A stretch of 64,000 nt of DNA, from NCBI GenBank assembly GCA_022650485.1, contig JALCPP010000001.1, positions 124,001 through 188,000 on the forward strand, written 5' to 3'. The position numbers were made by a program, and so were the translations under genes. This document shows, in pieces, positions 47,794-58,658 of the stretch. The notes below the pieces were generated by a model that worked only from the letters and a program-made list of their open reading frames with translations, was not told where the DNA came from and searched no databases. The stretch's first letter is position 1, and each line of letters starts with the position of its first letter. The stretch is from Oscillospiraceae bacterium. GTDB taxonomy: Bacteria; Bacillota; Clostridia; Oscillospirales; Acutalibacteraceae.

Positions 47794-47950
47794 TGTTTTT
47801 TCTATAATATCATGAAAATATCATAAGAATAGGATATTTTTGACCCGAATTAGAAAATTTACATACTGTTAATTAAATACGCGTGCGGATTAGAGTAAAA
47901 TAAAATCAATAGAAGCAATGAAATTTCGGCAGGAATAAGGATGATTTTTT

Positions 47951-48844
47951 TTGTTTGGTTATGTAAGACCGCAGAAATCTGAACTTCTTGTGCGGGAGCT
48001 TGAGGAATATAACGGAATTTACTGTTCGTTGTGCAGAAATTTAGGAAAAAAGTACGGTTTGGCAGCAAGACTTGCATTAAATTATGACTGTACTTTTTAT
48101 GCACTGGTTTTGATTTCGGCCAGTTCCAAGCCGCTTCCAGGGTTTCAAAAGGGAAGATGCGTGGTAAATCCTTTGAAACAATGTGTGTTTTGCTCGAAAG
48201 AAGAACATGAGTTTTATCAGGCTTCCGCACTGACCATCATTTTACTGTATCATAAGTTAATGGATGATATAAGGGATTCCAAAACAATAAAAAAGCTTTT
48301 GTGCTTTTTTGCGCTGCCAATTGTTAAACATGCCTACCGCAGGGCGGTTTCCGATTATCCACGCTTAGGTGAAATTGTTGCCGATGCAATGAAAATGCAG
48401 TGTGAAATGGAAAAGATAGAATCACCGGGGCTTGACGGTTCCGCTGAGCCTACGGCTCACATGATGGAACAGATTATGGAACTTTCGTCCGGGGAGGCTT
48501 CCACTTCTGCACGTTCCAGAATTTTAAAACAATTTGGATACTATCTGGGGCGCTGGGTTTATTTTATTGATGCAGCGGATGACCTGGAGGATGATATTCA
48601 AACCGGCGCGTTTAATCCGCTGGTTTTCCGTTTCCATCTCAACCGCACAAGTATGCCGTCAGAACTCAAATGTGCAAAATCCTATGCCAATGATGTTTTA
48701 AACCAGACGTTGTCCCAATTGGGGGCGGCGCTGAATTTGATGGAAATGAATTCAATGGGTTCCATTGTACGGAATGTTATTATTTTAGGACTTCCGCATA
48801 TGCAGAAGGAACTATTGTTTGAAAAGGAGAAAGCGAATGTCTGA
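47951..48844 (+). CDS. DUF5685 family protein
   Basis: A 297-residue largely alpha-helical protein matching the DUF5685 pattern as I recall it. The N-terminus [16 protein letters not shown] is followed by CSLCRNLG, and a second cysteine cluster [14 protein letters not shown] may form a metal site. Two aspartate-rich segments, [11 protein letters not shown] (about residues 100-110) and [12 protein letters not shown] (about 207-218), resemble the paired DDxxD motifs of class I isoprenoid synthases, though no activity is established. The start is TTG 47951 with AAGGATGA upstream. Its end overlaps the DnaJ gene by 8 nt. Confidence 0.75.
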   Translation: MFGYVRPQKSELLVRELEEYNGIYCSLCRNLGKKYGLAARLALNYDCTFYALVLISASSKPLPGFQKGRCVVNPLKQCVFCSKEEHEFYQASALTIILLYHKLMDDIRDSKTIKKLLCFFALPIVKHAYRRAVSDYPRLGEIVADAMKMQCEMEKIESPGLDGSAEPTAHMMEQIMELSSGEASTSARSRILKQFGYYLGRWVYFIDAADDLEDDIQTGAFNPLVFRFHLNRTSMPSELKCAKSYANDVLNQTLSQLGAALNLMEMNSMGSIVRNVIILGLPHMQKELLFEKEKANV

Positions 48845-49481
48845 TCCCTACAAAGTTCTGGGCGTATCACCGAATGCGACGGACGATGAAATAAAAACTG
48901 CTTATCGGTCGCTTGCAAAAAAATATCATCCGGACAAGTACGCGGGAAGTCCGCTGGCTGACCTTGCCGGGGAGAAAATGAAAGAAGTCAACGAAGCGTA
49001 CGATCAGATTACCAGAGAGCGAAGGCAGCGTCAAAGTGCGGGCCAGGGAGGAAATTCTGGTTATGCGGGGTATTCAGGATATTCTGGCTATACCGGGTCT
49101 TCCAGCCGGGGAACAGGGTTTTATGATGTTCGCAGCATGATTAATGCGGGAAGAATCGCAGATGCCGAGCAGATTTTGGACGGTGTGCCCCAAGAAGGGC
49201 GAAATGCCGAATGGTATTTTTTAAAGGGAACCGTCCTTTACAGGCGTGGATGGTTGGATGAAGCCTATAATGACTTTGCAAGAGCCTGCCAAATGGACCC
49301 TGCAAATCTGGAGTATCGGGCTGCATTTAATCAGGTGACAAATCAGCGCAATGGGATGTTCGGCGGATATAATCCCAATGTATCGCAGTATGGTGGAGTC
49401 GGCGGCTGTGATTTGTGTACATCCCTCTGCCTTGCGGATCTGTGTTGTAATCTTTGTGGGGGCGGGTACTCTTGCTGCTGA
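48837..49481 (+). CDS. J-domain (DnaJ-like) protein with TPR-like region and cysteine-rich tail
   Basis: A 214-residue co-chaperone-like protein. The N-terminal J domain (residues 3-65) has DPYKVLGV and the HPD motif in KKYHPDKY, so it should stimulate an Hsp70. A Gly/Ser/Tyr-rich linker with [13 protein letters not shown]-type repeats follows. Next come helical TPR-like repeats ([37 protein letters not shown]). The C-terminus ends in a cysteine-rich segment, [17 protein letters not shown]. It is translationally coupled to the DUF5685 gene (8-nt overlap, AAAAGGAG at 48822-48829), implying a shared role. Confidence 0.85.
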   Translation: MSDPYKVLGVSPNATDDEIKTAYRSLAKKYHPDKYAGSPLADLAGEKMKEVNEAYDQITRERRQRQSAGQGGNSGYAGYSGYSGYTGSSSRGTGFYDVRSMINAGRIADAEQILDGVPQEGRNAEWYFLKGTVLYRRGWLDEAYNDFARACQMDPANLEYRAAFNQVTNQRNGMFGGYNPNVSQYGGVGGCDLCTSLCLADLCCNLCGGGYSCC

Positions 49482-49508
49482 TGTTTCTGATGCTGGAGGG
49501 GAATTGAG

Positions 49509-50051
49509 TTGAGTCGAAGTCTTCGTCTGGCTTTTTGTTCTATGGTTGCCGCACTCGGCACGGCCGTTATGATTTTAACCGGTTTTGTTCCGGTGGGCGG
49601 TTATGCTTTTCCGGCTTTTGCCGGGGTGCTTTTAATTACTGTTGTTGTGGAAGCCGGTACTCGATGGGCTGTGGGCGTATATGCCGTACAGTCCATCCTT
49701 TCCGTTATGCTTGCGGCGGACCAGGAAGCGGTTCTATTCTTTATTCTGTTTTTTGGATATTACCCCATTCTGAAAGCCGCGTTGGAACGCCGGCTGCGCC
49801 AAAAGGCAGGGCAATATGCTGCTAAATTGGTTGTTTTTAACATGGCGGCTGTTCTGGATTTTTGGTTGTCTGTGAAGCTCTTCAGCATACCGGTTGCAAC
49901 CTTCCATGTTTTTGGCTATAATATACCGGGACTGTTTCTTTTGGCCGGTAACATTATCTTTTTAATTTATGATTACACTATTTCTCTTTTGGTAATCGCG
50001 TATTTTAACCGCTTTCATCCGATTGTGAAAAAGTGGTTCCATATGAAATAG
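49509..50051 (+). CDS. Multi-pass membrane protein of unknown function
   Basis: A 180-residue hydrophobic protein with about five transmembrane helices (around residues 5-28, 33-50, 53-72, 76-95 and 135-165). The first half, FCSMVAALGTAVMILTGFVPVGGYAFPAFAGVLL, is reminiscent of ECF S-component or YbbS-like small membrane proteins, but I cannot assign a substrate. The start is TTG 49509 with a strong GGAGGGG upstream. It directly follows the DnaJ gene (27 bp) and may belong to the same transcript. Confidence 0.7.
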   Translation: MSRSLRLAFCSMVAALGTAVMILTGFVPVGGYAFPAFAGVLLITVVVEAGTRWAVGVYAVQSILSVMLAADQEAVLFFILFFGYYPILKAALERRLRQKAGQYAAKLVVFNMAAVLDFWLSVKLFSIPVATFHVFGYNIPGLFLLAGNIIFLIYDYTISLLVIAYFNRFHPIVKKWFHMK

Positions 50052-50171
50052 AAAAGAAATCCGGAGAAGGAATCCGGCTATTATTATTTAAGGGGAGTCA
50101 TGTGGCTGGTTTGGCAGGTCGCTGGGCCTGACAGCCAAAAAATTCCCACATAGAAAAGGCGGAGTTAGGAA

Positions 50172-51044
50172 ATGGATAATTTGCTTGCTGCAAGAATACA
50201 AAATAAGATTGACAGCTTTTCAAAAGGTCAGAAACGCATTGCGGCTTATATTGAAGAGCATTATGACAAAGTTGCGTTTATGACTGCTTCAAAGCTGGGT
50301 GCAACTGTTGGAGTCAGCGAGTCTACCGTGGTTCGCTTTGCAACCCAGATTGGATATTCGGGATATCCGCAGCTACAGCAGGCAATTCAGGAGATGATCC
50401 GGAATAAGCTGACTTCCTTTCAGCGGATGGAAGTAACAACTGCAAGAATTGGCAGTTCTGATGTGTTGGACTTTGTCTTTAATCAGGATATTGACGTTAT
50501 TCGGCGGACGATGGAAGAAACCGACCACAGGAGTTTTTACGAGGCGGTGGATTCTATTGTTGCTTCCAGAAAAATTTATATTCTGGCGGCTAGAAGCGCG
50601 CTGGCGCTGGGCACTTTTCTGTCCTACTATCTGAATTTGTTATTCGAAAATGTTTTGTTGGTTCAGTCCACCAGCGAAGGAGAAATTTTTGAGCAGATGA
50701 TTCGTGTGGACAAACGGGACGCTGTTATAGGAATCAGCTTTCCGCGTTACTCCAGAAAAATTGCAAAAGCAATGAATTTTGCCCATGACAGAGGTGCAAA
50801 AGTAATCGCAATTACAGACAGTTCCCTGTCACCTGTTGCCCGGGCTTCCGACTGCGTCTTGATGGCGAGAAGTGAGATCGCTTCCATTGTGGATTCGCTC
50901 TGTGCGCCGCTTAGTGTCATTAATGCGCTGATTGTAGCGACTTCTCTGAAAAAGTCTGAAGAATCGAAAAAAATCTTTCAAAGTCTGGAAGATATTTGGG
51001 ACACATACGGCGTTTATGAAAAGGTGGATGACAGCACAAAGTGA
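50172..51044 (+). CDS. MurR/RpiR family transcriptional regulator
   Basis: A 290-residue regulator with an N-terminal RpiR-type helix-turn-helix (residues 1-77, with SKLGATVGVSESTVVRFATQIGYSGYPQLQ) and a C-terminal SIS domain that would sense a phosphosugar (IYILAARSALALGTFLSYYL and IGISFPRYSRKIAKAM). The ligand and targets are unknown. ATG 50172 follows AGTTAGGAA with a weak GGCGGAG further up. The following flavoprotein gene starts at the overlapping GTGA, so they are co-translated. A hairpin of unknown role lies upstream at 50099-50150. Confidence 0.9.
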   Translation: MDNLLAARIQNKIDSFSKGQKRIAAYIEEHYDKVAFMTASKLGATVGVSESTVVRFATQIGYSGYPQLQQAIQEMIRNKLTSFQRMEVTTARIGSSDVLDFVFNQDIDVIRRTMEETDHRSFYEAVDSIVASRKIYILAARSALALGTFLSYYLNLLFENVLLVQSTSEGEIFEQMIRVDKRDAVIGISFPRYSRKIAKAMNFAHDRGAKVIAITDSSLSPVARASDCVLMARSEIASIVDSLCAPLSVINALIVATSLKKSEESKKIFQSLEDIWDTYGVYEKVDDSTK

Positions 51045-52291
51045 AAGTAGATGTTTTAGTGATCGGTGCCGGGGCTGCCGGAATGATGGCCGCAGGAATT
51101 GCCGCGCAAAGAGGCTTTCATGTGTGTCTGCTGGAAAAGAATCACAAGCCGGGTAGAAAAATTGGAATTACCGGTAAGGGCAGGTGCAATCTGACCAATC
51201 ATTGCAGTGTACAGGATTTGATTGCTTCTGTTCCGACGAACGGCCGTTTTTTATTCGGTGCGGTTTCACGGTTTTCCCCTTGTGATACCATGAATTTTTT
51301 TGAAGCGCTTGGGCTGCCGCTGAAAACAGAGCGGGGCAACAGGGTGTTTCCCCAGTCGGATAAAGCGGCGGATGTGGTTGACGCGCTTGCTAAATTTGAC
51401 GCTTCCACAGGGGTGCAGAATATTCACGGAGAAGCAAAACGCCTTATCTTCTCGGATGGGCAGATCCGCGGCGTGACTTTGACAAACCATCAGGAAATAT
51501 TAGCTGAAAACGTGATCGTTTGTTGTGGCGGTATGTCTTACCCGGCAACCGGTTCCACTGGCGACGGGTATCTTTTGGCAAAACAGGTGGGTCATACGGT
51601 TACGGCATTGCGCCCATCCCTTGTTCCACTGATTTCACGTGGTTCGGCATGTGCGCAGATGATGGGGTTATCTTTGCGCAATATTTCGATTCGTGTTGTG
51701 GATACTACGAATAACAAGGTGGTTTTTGAGGATTTCGGCGAACTCCTTTTTACGCATTTTGGACTGTCCGGACCTCTTATTCTCAGTGCAAGCGCTCATA
51801 TGAGGAATATGTCGCCCGGCCGCTATCGAATCTATATTGATTTAAAACCCGCACTGAGCCCGGAAAAACTGGATGCTCGATTGGTGCGGGAATTCAAGGA
51901 AAATAAAAATAGAGATTTTGGGAACTCCCTTTCCTCACTTTTGCCGAGAGCCATGATTCCGGTGGCAGTGCAAAAGTCTGGCATTCCATCCCATTTCAAG
52001 TGCAACTTGATCACCCGGGAAATGCGCCACGATTTTGTGGCGTTATTAAAATCCTTTTCTATCACGATTGACGGATTTCGACCAATTGCGGAAGCAATTG
52101 TGACATCTGGAGGCATTTCCGTTAAGGAAATAGATCCTAAAACCATGCAGTCCAAACTTGTAAAGGGATTATACTTTGCAGGCGAGGTGCTGGATGTGGA
52201 TGCCTATACAGGTGGGTACAATCTTCAAATTGCATTTTCCACCGGCCATTTAGCCGGAAATTCCGTTGAAAAGCAGGAGGAAACCAAATGA
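51041..52291 (+). CDS. HI0933/BaiN-family NAD(P)/FAD-dependent oxidoreductase
   Basis: A 416-residue flavoprotein of the HI0933-like family. The FAD-binding GxGxxG is GAGAAGMMAA near residue 8, then KPGRKIGITGKGRCNLTN, a strong family mark, and the C-terminal FAGEVLDVDAYTGGYNLQIAFSTG (split here into motifs FAGEVLDVD and TGGYNLQ). Family members include BaiN of bile-acid metabolism, but most have no known substrate. GTG 51041 overlaps the RpiR stop as GTGA. Its own stop overlaps the cmk start as ATGA. Confidence 0.88.
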   Translation: MKVDVLVIGAGAAGMMAAGIAAQRGFHVCLLEKNHKPGRKIGITGKGRCNLTNHCSVQDLIASVPTNGRFLFGAVSRFSPCDTMNFFEALGLPLKTERGNRVFPQSDKAADVVDALAKFDASTGVQNIHGEAKRLIFSDGQIRGVTLTNHQEILAENVIVCCGGMSYPATGSTGDGYLLAKQVGHTVTALRPSLVPLISRGSACAQMMGLSLRNISIRVVDTTNNKVVFEDFGELLFTHFGLSGPLILSASAHMRNMSPGRYRIYIDLKPALSPEKLDARLVREFKENKNRDFGNSLSSLLPRAMIPVAVQKSGIPSHFKCNLITREMRHDFVALLKSFSITIDGFRPIAEAIVTSGGISVKEIDPKTMQSKLVKGLYFAGEVLDVDAYTGGYNLQIAFSTGHLAGNSVEKQEETK

Positions 52292-52971
52292 TTGCAATTG
52301 CGATCGACGGCCCGGCCGGTGCCGGAAAAAGTACAATTGCCCGCAAAGCGGCCAAAACGATGGGCTTTATTTATGTGGATACAGGGGCCTTGTACCGCGC
52401 AATCGGTCTGTATATGCTGCAGAACGATATTCATTCGTCTGATGAGAAGGCTGTCTGTGCGGAACTTTCTAAAATTACGGTTACACTGGCTTTTCAAGGT
52501 GGAGAACAAAAGGTCTTGCTTTGCGGGAAAGATGTTACTCCGGACATTCGAACAGAAGAGGTGTCGAAAGCTGCTTCCGCCGTTTCGGCCATACCGAAGG
52601 TACGGGACTTTCTGTTTTCTATGCAGAGAGACCTGGCTCGAACGAAAAATGTGATTATGGATGGCCGTGATATCGGTACGGTGGTACTTCCGCATGCCCA
52701 GGTGAAGATTTTCTTAACGGCTTCTCAGGAAGAACGGGCAAGAAGAAGATATAAAGAATTGGTGCAAAAGGGACAGAAGGCAGAATATGCCGATGTACTG
52801 AAGGATATTGAACAAAGAGATTACCAAGATTCGCACCGTGAAATTGCCCCGTTGGTCCCTGCAAAGGATTCGGTCCGCATTGATACGACAGGAATAACTT
52901 TGGAAGAATCCATTGAACGCATTTTGGACACGATCCGGGCGGAGTTAAAAAATTTAAATGAAACATGGTGA
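52288..52971 (+). CDS. cmk: Cytidylate kinase
   Basis: Cmk phosphorylates CMP and dCMP. The 227-residue protein has the P-loop DGPAGAGKSTIARKAA at the start, YVDTGALYRAI for CMP binding, and DGRDIGTVVLPHAQVKIFLTA (in parts DGRDIGTVV, KIFLTA). ATG 52288 overlaps the previous stop as ATGA and follows GGAGGAAA. The 3' end overlaps plsC by 14 nt. The cmk-plsC-ispH order is common in Clostridia. Confidence 0.96.
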   Translation: MIAIAIDGPAGAGKSTIARKAAKTMGFIYVDTGALYRAIGLYMLQNDIHSSDEKAVCAELSKITVTLAFQGGEQKVLLCGKDVTPDIRTEEVSKAASAVSAIPKVRDFLFSMQRDLARTKNVIMDGRDIGTVVLPHAQVKIFLTASQEERARRRYKELVQKGQKAEYADVLKDIEQRDYQDSHREIAPLVPAKDSVRIDTTGITLEESIERILDTIRAELKNLNETW

Positions 52972-53608
52972 TACTGTGAAACGGACTCCGCTTTACACAT
53001 TTGCAAGAACTTGTCTGGCGTGGCTTTTTCGAGTTGTGATGCCTATACGGGCTAAAAATGCTGAAAAACTGCCTCAGACCAAAAGTGTAATCCTGTGCTG
53101 CAACCACATGAGTATGACGGACCCGATCAGGCTTGCGTTCAGCCAGAAACGTCAGATTTTTTTCATGGCAAAGGCAGAACTGTTTCGTAATAAACTGATT
53201 TCCGCTGTGATTACGGCACTCGGCGCTTTTCCTGTGTCGCGGGGCAGGGGGGATAAGACCGCGATCTATACGGCTAAGAATATTTTGGAAAGCGGCCGTA
53301 TTCTGGGAATCTTTATTGAGGGAACCCGGTCAAAGGATGGGAATTTTCTTCGGCCAAAGTCCGGGGCGGTGATGCTGGCGCACAATTGTCATGCCCCGAT
53401 TGTGCCCTGCTGCATTACACCAAAGAAAGGAAAGAAGTCCAGGCTGTTCCATTCATGCTATGTTTCTTTTGGAAATTTGATTACCGAGGAAGAACTTGAC
53501 ATTCAAAAGGGGACTCCGTCGGAGTACCGTAATGCGAGCCGTCTGGTGATGAACCGAATTGTTCAGCTGCGGGAACATGACCTCGGCCGTACCACACATG
53601 AAAGTTAA
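52958..53608 (+). CDS. plsC: 1-acyl-sn-glycerol-3-phosphate acyltransferase
   Basis: A PlsC-type acyltransferase of about 210 residues making phosphatidic acid at the membrane. The catalytic HX4D motif is NHMSMTD; block III-like EGTRSKDG and block IV-like IVPCCI are present. An N-terminal hydrophobic segment is visible at TCLAWLFRVVM. The start is either ATG 52958 (overlapping cmk by 14 nt, GGAG 14 nt upstream) or GTG 52976 (GGTGA close upstream); I list the first. It sits in the cmk-plsC-ispH cluster. Confidence 0.9.
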   Translation: MKHGDTVKRTPLYTFARTCLAWLFRVVMPIRAKNAEKLPQTKSVILCCNHMSMTDPIRLAFSQKRQIFFMAKAELFRNKLISAVITALGAFPVSRGRGDKTAIYTAKNILESGRILGIFIEGTRSKDGNFLRPKSGAVMLAHNCHAPIVPCCITPKKGKKSRLFHSCYVSFGNLITEEELDIQKGTPSEYRNASRLVMNRIVQLREHDLGRTTHES

Positions 53609-53701
53609 AGATTGAGCAAAATCGCTTTTTATTTACATAATTCTTTGCTGATGAGGTTCGACTGCCGTGAAACAAATCAATTTGCTGTTTGAGGTGAGAT
53701 T

Positions 53702-55669
53702 GTGAAAATAATGGTGGCAAAATCCGCTGGATTTTGTTTTGGAGTGAATCGGGCGGTGCAGATGGTTCATACGCTGCTCGATGAGGGCAAACAGGTTTGC
53801 ACGCTTGGACCTATTATCCATAATCCTCAAACGCTGCGCCGCTTTGAACAGCGGGGCGTGCAGATTGTCAGTCGCCCCGACGAAGTTCCGGATCAGACAA
53901 CGCTTGTGATTCGGTCGCACGGTGTTGCCGAAAATGTCTTCAATGAAATCGAGAATCGTGCAATTGAATGCTGCGATGCTACCTGCCCGTTTGTGCAGAA
54001 AATTCATCGAATTGTGGCAGCGGAGTCAAAAGCAGGGAAAACGATTTTGATTGCGGGGGATGCTTCTCATCCGGAAGTGGAAGGAATTATTGGTTACTGC
54101 AGAAGCCGCTGCTTCGTATTTAAAAATGCCGATGAATTGCAGAATATCCTGAATCAGGCTTCTTTTGGGCGGGAAGAATCCATTTGTGTTGTGTCGCAGA
54201 CCACGTTTCGTGTGAACGAGTGGGAAAATTGTTTGAAAATCATCAAAAGGGTATATACAAACGCCTTAGTTTTTGATACAATATGTAATGCAACTGCGAT
54301 ACGCCAGTCTGAAGCGACTGAGCTTTCGCGGCAGTGCGACGCAATGATTGTCATTGGCGGCAGGCAGAGTTCTAATACCGCCAAACTTTTTGAATTGTGC
54401 AAAAAGAACTGCGCCGCCTATCTTGTCGAATCTGCGGACGAGCTTCCGCTGTCGGCCCTGAGTCGGGTCGGATGCATTGGCATTACTGCGGGCGCGTCGA
54501 CGCCGGCAAGCATTATAAAGGAGGTATTTGATACCATGTCAGAATTAAACCAGGGTGCCGGTCCTAAAGAAGATAATACCGAGGGAAGCTTTGAGGAAAT
54601 GCTTGAAGAATCTCTCAAAACTTTAAATACAGATGAAAAGGTGCACGGTGTTGTTGTCGGGGTAACTCCAAGCGAAGTCTTGGTTGACGTCGGCAGAAAA
54701 CAGGCTGGATATGTTCCGGCTTCCGAGCTTTCGGCTGATCCGAATGCAAAACCCGAAGATCTGGTTAAAGTAGGGGACGAGCTGGATCTTCTTATCATGC
54801 GCACCAACGATCAGGAAGGCACCATCATGCTTTCCAAAAGGCGTTTTGACGCTGGTAAGGGTTGGGAAAAAGTTGCAGCTGCAGAAGAGGATCAGACGGT
54901 CCTCGATGGTGTCGTAACAGAAATCATTAAAGGCGGATTGATTGCGGTAACAAATGGCGTCCGCGTTTTTGTTCCGGCTTCTCAGGCAACGGCATCCCGC
55001 AGCGATCCGATCGAAGACCTTTTGAAAAAGGAAGTTAAATTCCGTATTATTGAAGTAAACCGCGGCCGGAAGCGTGCAGTGGGTTCCATTCGCTCCGTCT
55101 TGAAAGACGAGAGGAAAGCATTGGCTGAAAAATTCTGGGAAACTGCAGAAGTCGGAAAGCAGTACACAGGTAAGGTTAAGTCGCTGACCTCTTATGGCGC
55201 ATTTGTCGACCTGGGCGGTATTGACGGCATGATTCATATTTCTGAACTTTCTTGGACCAGAATCAAGCATCCTTCGGAAGTTGTTAATGTTGGCGATGAA
55301 GTTACGGTTTACATTAAAGGATTGGATCAGGAAAAAGGCAAGATTTCTCTCGGCTATAAAAAGCCGGAGGATAATCCGTGGGTAATCCTTGAGCGTGAAT
55401 ATCCGATTGGCAGCGAAGTTGAGGTAAAAATTGTGGGAATTACGACTTTTGGCGCGTTTGCGCAGGTTATTCCCGGAATTGACGGCTTGATTCATATTTC
55501 TCAGATTGCCGATCACCGTATTGAAAAGCCTCAGGATGTTTTGCAGATCAACGATGTTGTCAAAGTTAAAATCATTGATATCGATTTTGATAAGCACCGT
55601 GTCAGCCTTTCTATCCGTGCTTTGCTGGAAGAGGAAGAAGAACCAGCAGGCGGCGAAACTGAAGAATAA
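53702..55669 (+). CDS. ispH-rpsA: Bifunctional 4-hydroxy-3-methylbut-2-enyl diphosphate reductase / ribosomal protein S1
   Basis: A 655-residue fusion. Residues 1-275 are IspH, the Fe-S enzyme of the last MEP-pathway step; the cluster cysteines C12 (AGFCFGVNRA), C95 (DATCPFVQK) and C195 (FDTICNAT) are all present. Residues about 314-381, 400-466, 487-553 and 571-638 are four S1 RNA-binding domains, with an acidic tail. GTG 53702 follows GAGGTGA. This fusion is known in Clostridia. At the junction, M279 is preceded by AAAGGAGGT (54517-54525), which could start a separate S1 protein. Confidence 0.96.
   Translation: MKIMVAKSAGFCFGVNRAVQMVHTLLDEGKQVCTLGPIIHNPQTLRRFEQRGVQIVSRPDEVPDQTTLVIRSHGVAENVFNEIENRAIECCDATCPFVQKIHRIVAAESKAGKTILIAGDASHPEVEGIIGYCRSRCFVFKNADELQNILNQASFGREESICVVSQTTFRVNEWENCLKIIKRVYTNALVFDTICNATAIRQSEATELSRQCDAMIVIGGRQSSNTAKLFELCKKNCAAYLVESADELPLSALSRVGCIGITAGASTPASIIKEVFDTMSELNQGAGPKEDNTEGSFEEMLEESLKTLNTDEKVHGVVVGVTPSEVLVDVGRKQAGYVPASELSADPNAKPEDLVKVGDELDLLIMRTNDQEGTIMLSKRRFDAGKGWEKVAAAEEDQTVLDGVVTEIIKGGLIAVTNGVRVFVPASQATASRSDPIEDLLKKEVKFRIIEVNRGRKRAVGSIRSVLKDERKALAEKFWETAEVGKQYTGKVKSLTSYGAFVDLGGIDGMIHISELSWTRIKHPSEVVNVGDEVTVYIKGLDQEKGKISLGYKKPEDNPWVILEREYPIGSEVEVKIVGITTFGAFAQVIPGIDGLIHISQIADHRIEKPQDVLQINDVVKVKIIDIDFDKHRVSLSIRALLEEEEEPAGGETEE
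54517..54538 (+). promoter_or_regulatory. Internal Shine-Dalgarno and ATG at the IspH-S1 junction
   Basis: AAAGGAGGT (54517-54525) precedes in-frame ATG 54536 (M279) by 10 nt. The site encodes the Lys-Glu-Val of IspH's last helix, so its strength could be partly accidental. Confidence 0.4.
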
Positions 55670-55690
55670 GAAAATAATTTATTTTGATAG

Positions 55691-55731
55691 AAACGGGCAC
55701 AAAGATTCGAAAGTATCTTTGTGCCCGTTTT
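55691..55731 (+). terminator. Terminator of the cluster ending in ispH-S1
   Basis: AAACGGGCACAAAGAT (55691-55706) is the exact inverse of ATCTTTGTGCCCGTTT (55715-55730) with an 8-nt loop and a following T. A strong intrinsic terminator. Confidence 0.9.
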
Positions 55732-55791
55732 ATTCACACTATAATTCTCTCATGTATATTATGCAGTAATATACTTTGGGAGGTGCGTCTC

Positions 55792-58435
<2,644 letters not shown>

Positions 58436-58568
58436 AAGCGTTATAAATCATGTTTCTGCTTTAGTCCAGTGTGAACGGGAGTCCGTTTGTGGCATTGGAA
58501 CCATGGACCGGCTTTTCAACCTGCAGTACCGTCAAATTTCTTGGCTGAATCCATATGAATAGGATTTG

Positions 58569-58604
58569 TTCTCCGGTTCCGTATAGGTGCCGGAGAATTT
58601 TTTT
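58569..58604 (+). terminator. Terminator between ligA and spoIIIAA
   Basis: TTCTCCGG (58569-58576) pairs with CCGGAGAA (58590-58597), followed by seven T residues. It lies 134 bp beyond the ligA stop and 55 bp before spoIIIAA, insulating the sporulation operon. Confidence 0.88.
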
Positions 58605-58658
58605 GTTCTAACCTTCCGGTGTTGTCCATATCTATTGAATGAAGGGAGAGGACAAGGA

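Noticed and set aside
50099-50150. Terminator upstream of the RpiR gene
   Set aside because: The hairpin is followed by A-rich rather than T-rich sequence on the plus strand.
54623-55597. 324-residue minus-strand ORF opposite the S1 domains
   Set aside because: Asn/Arg-rich shadow of the S1 repeats, with no ribosome site or family signal.
53702-55669. IspH-S1 fusion as an assembly or frameshift artefact
   Set aside because: The frame is continuous, all IspH cysteines and all four S1 domains are intact, and such fusions are known in Clostridia.
58436-58658. Sigma-E promoter of the spoIIIA operon
   Set aside because: Expected from biology, but no sequence between the terminator and spoIIIAA fits both -35 and -10 well enough to annotate.
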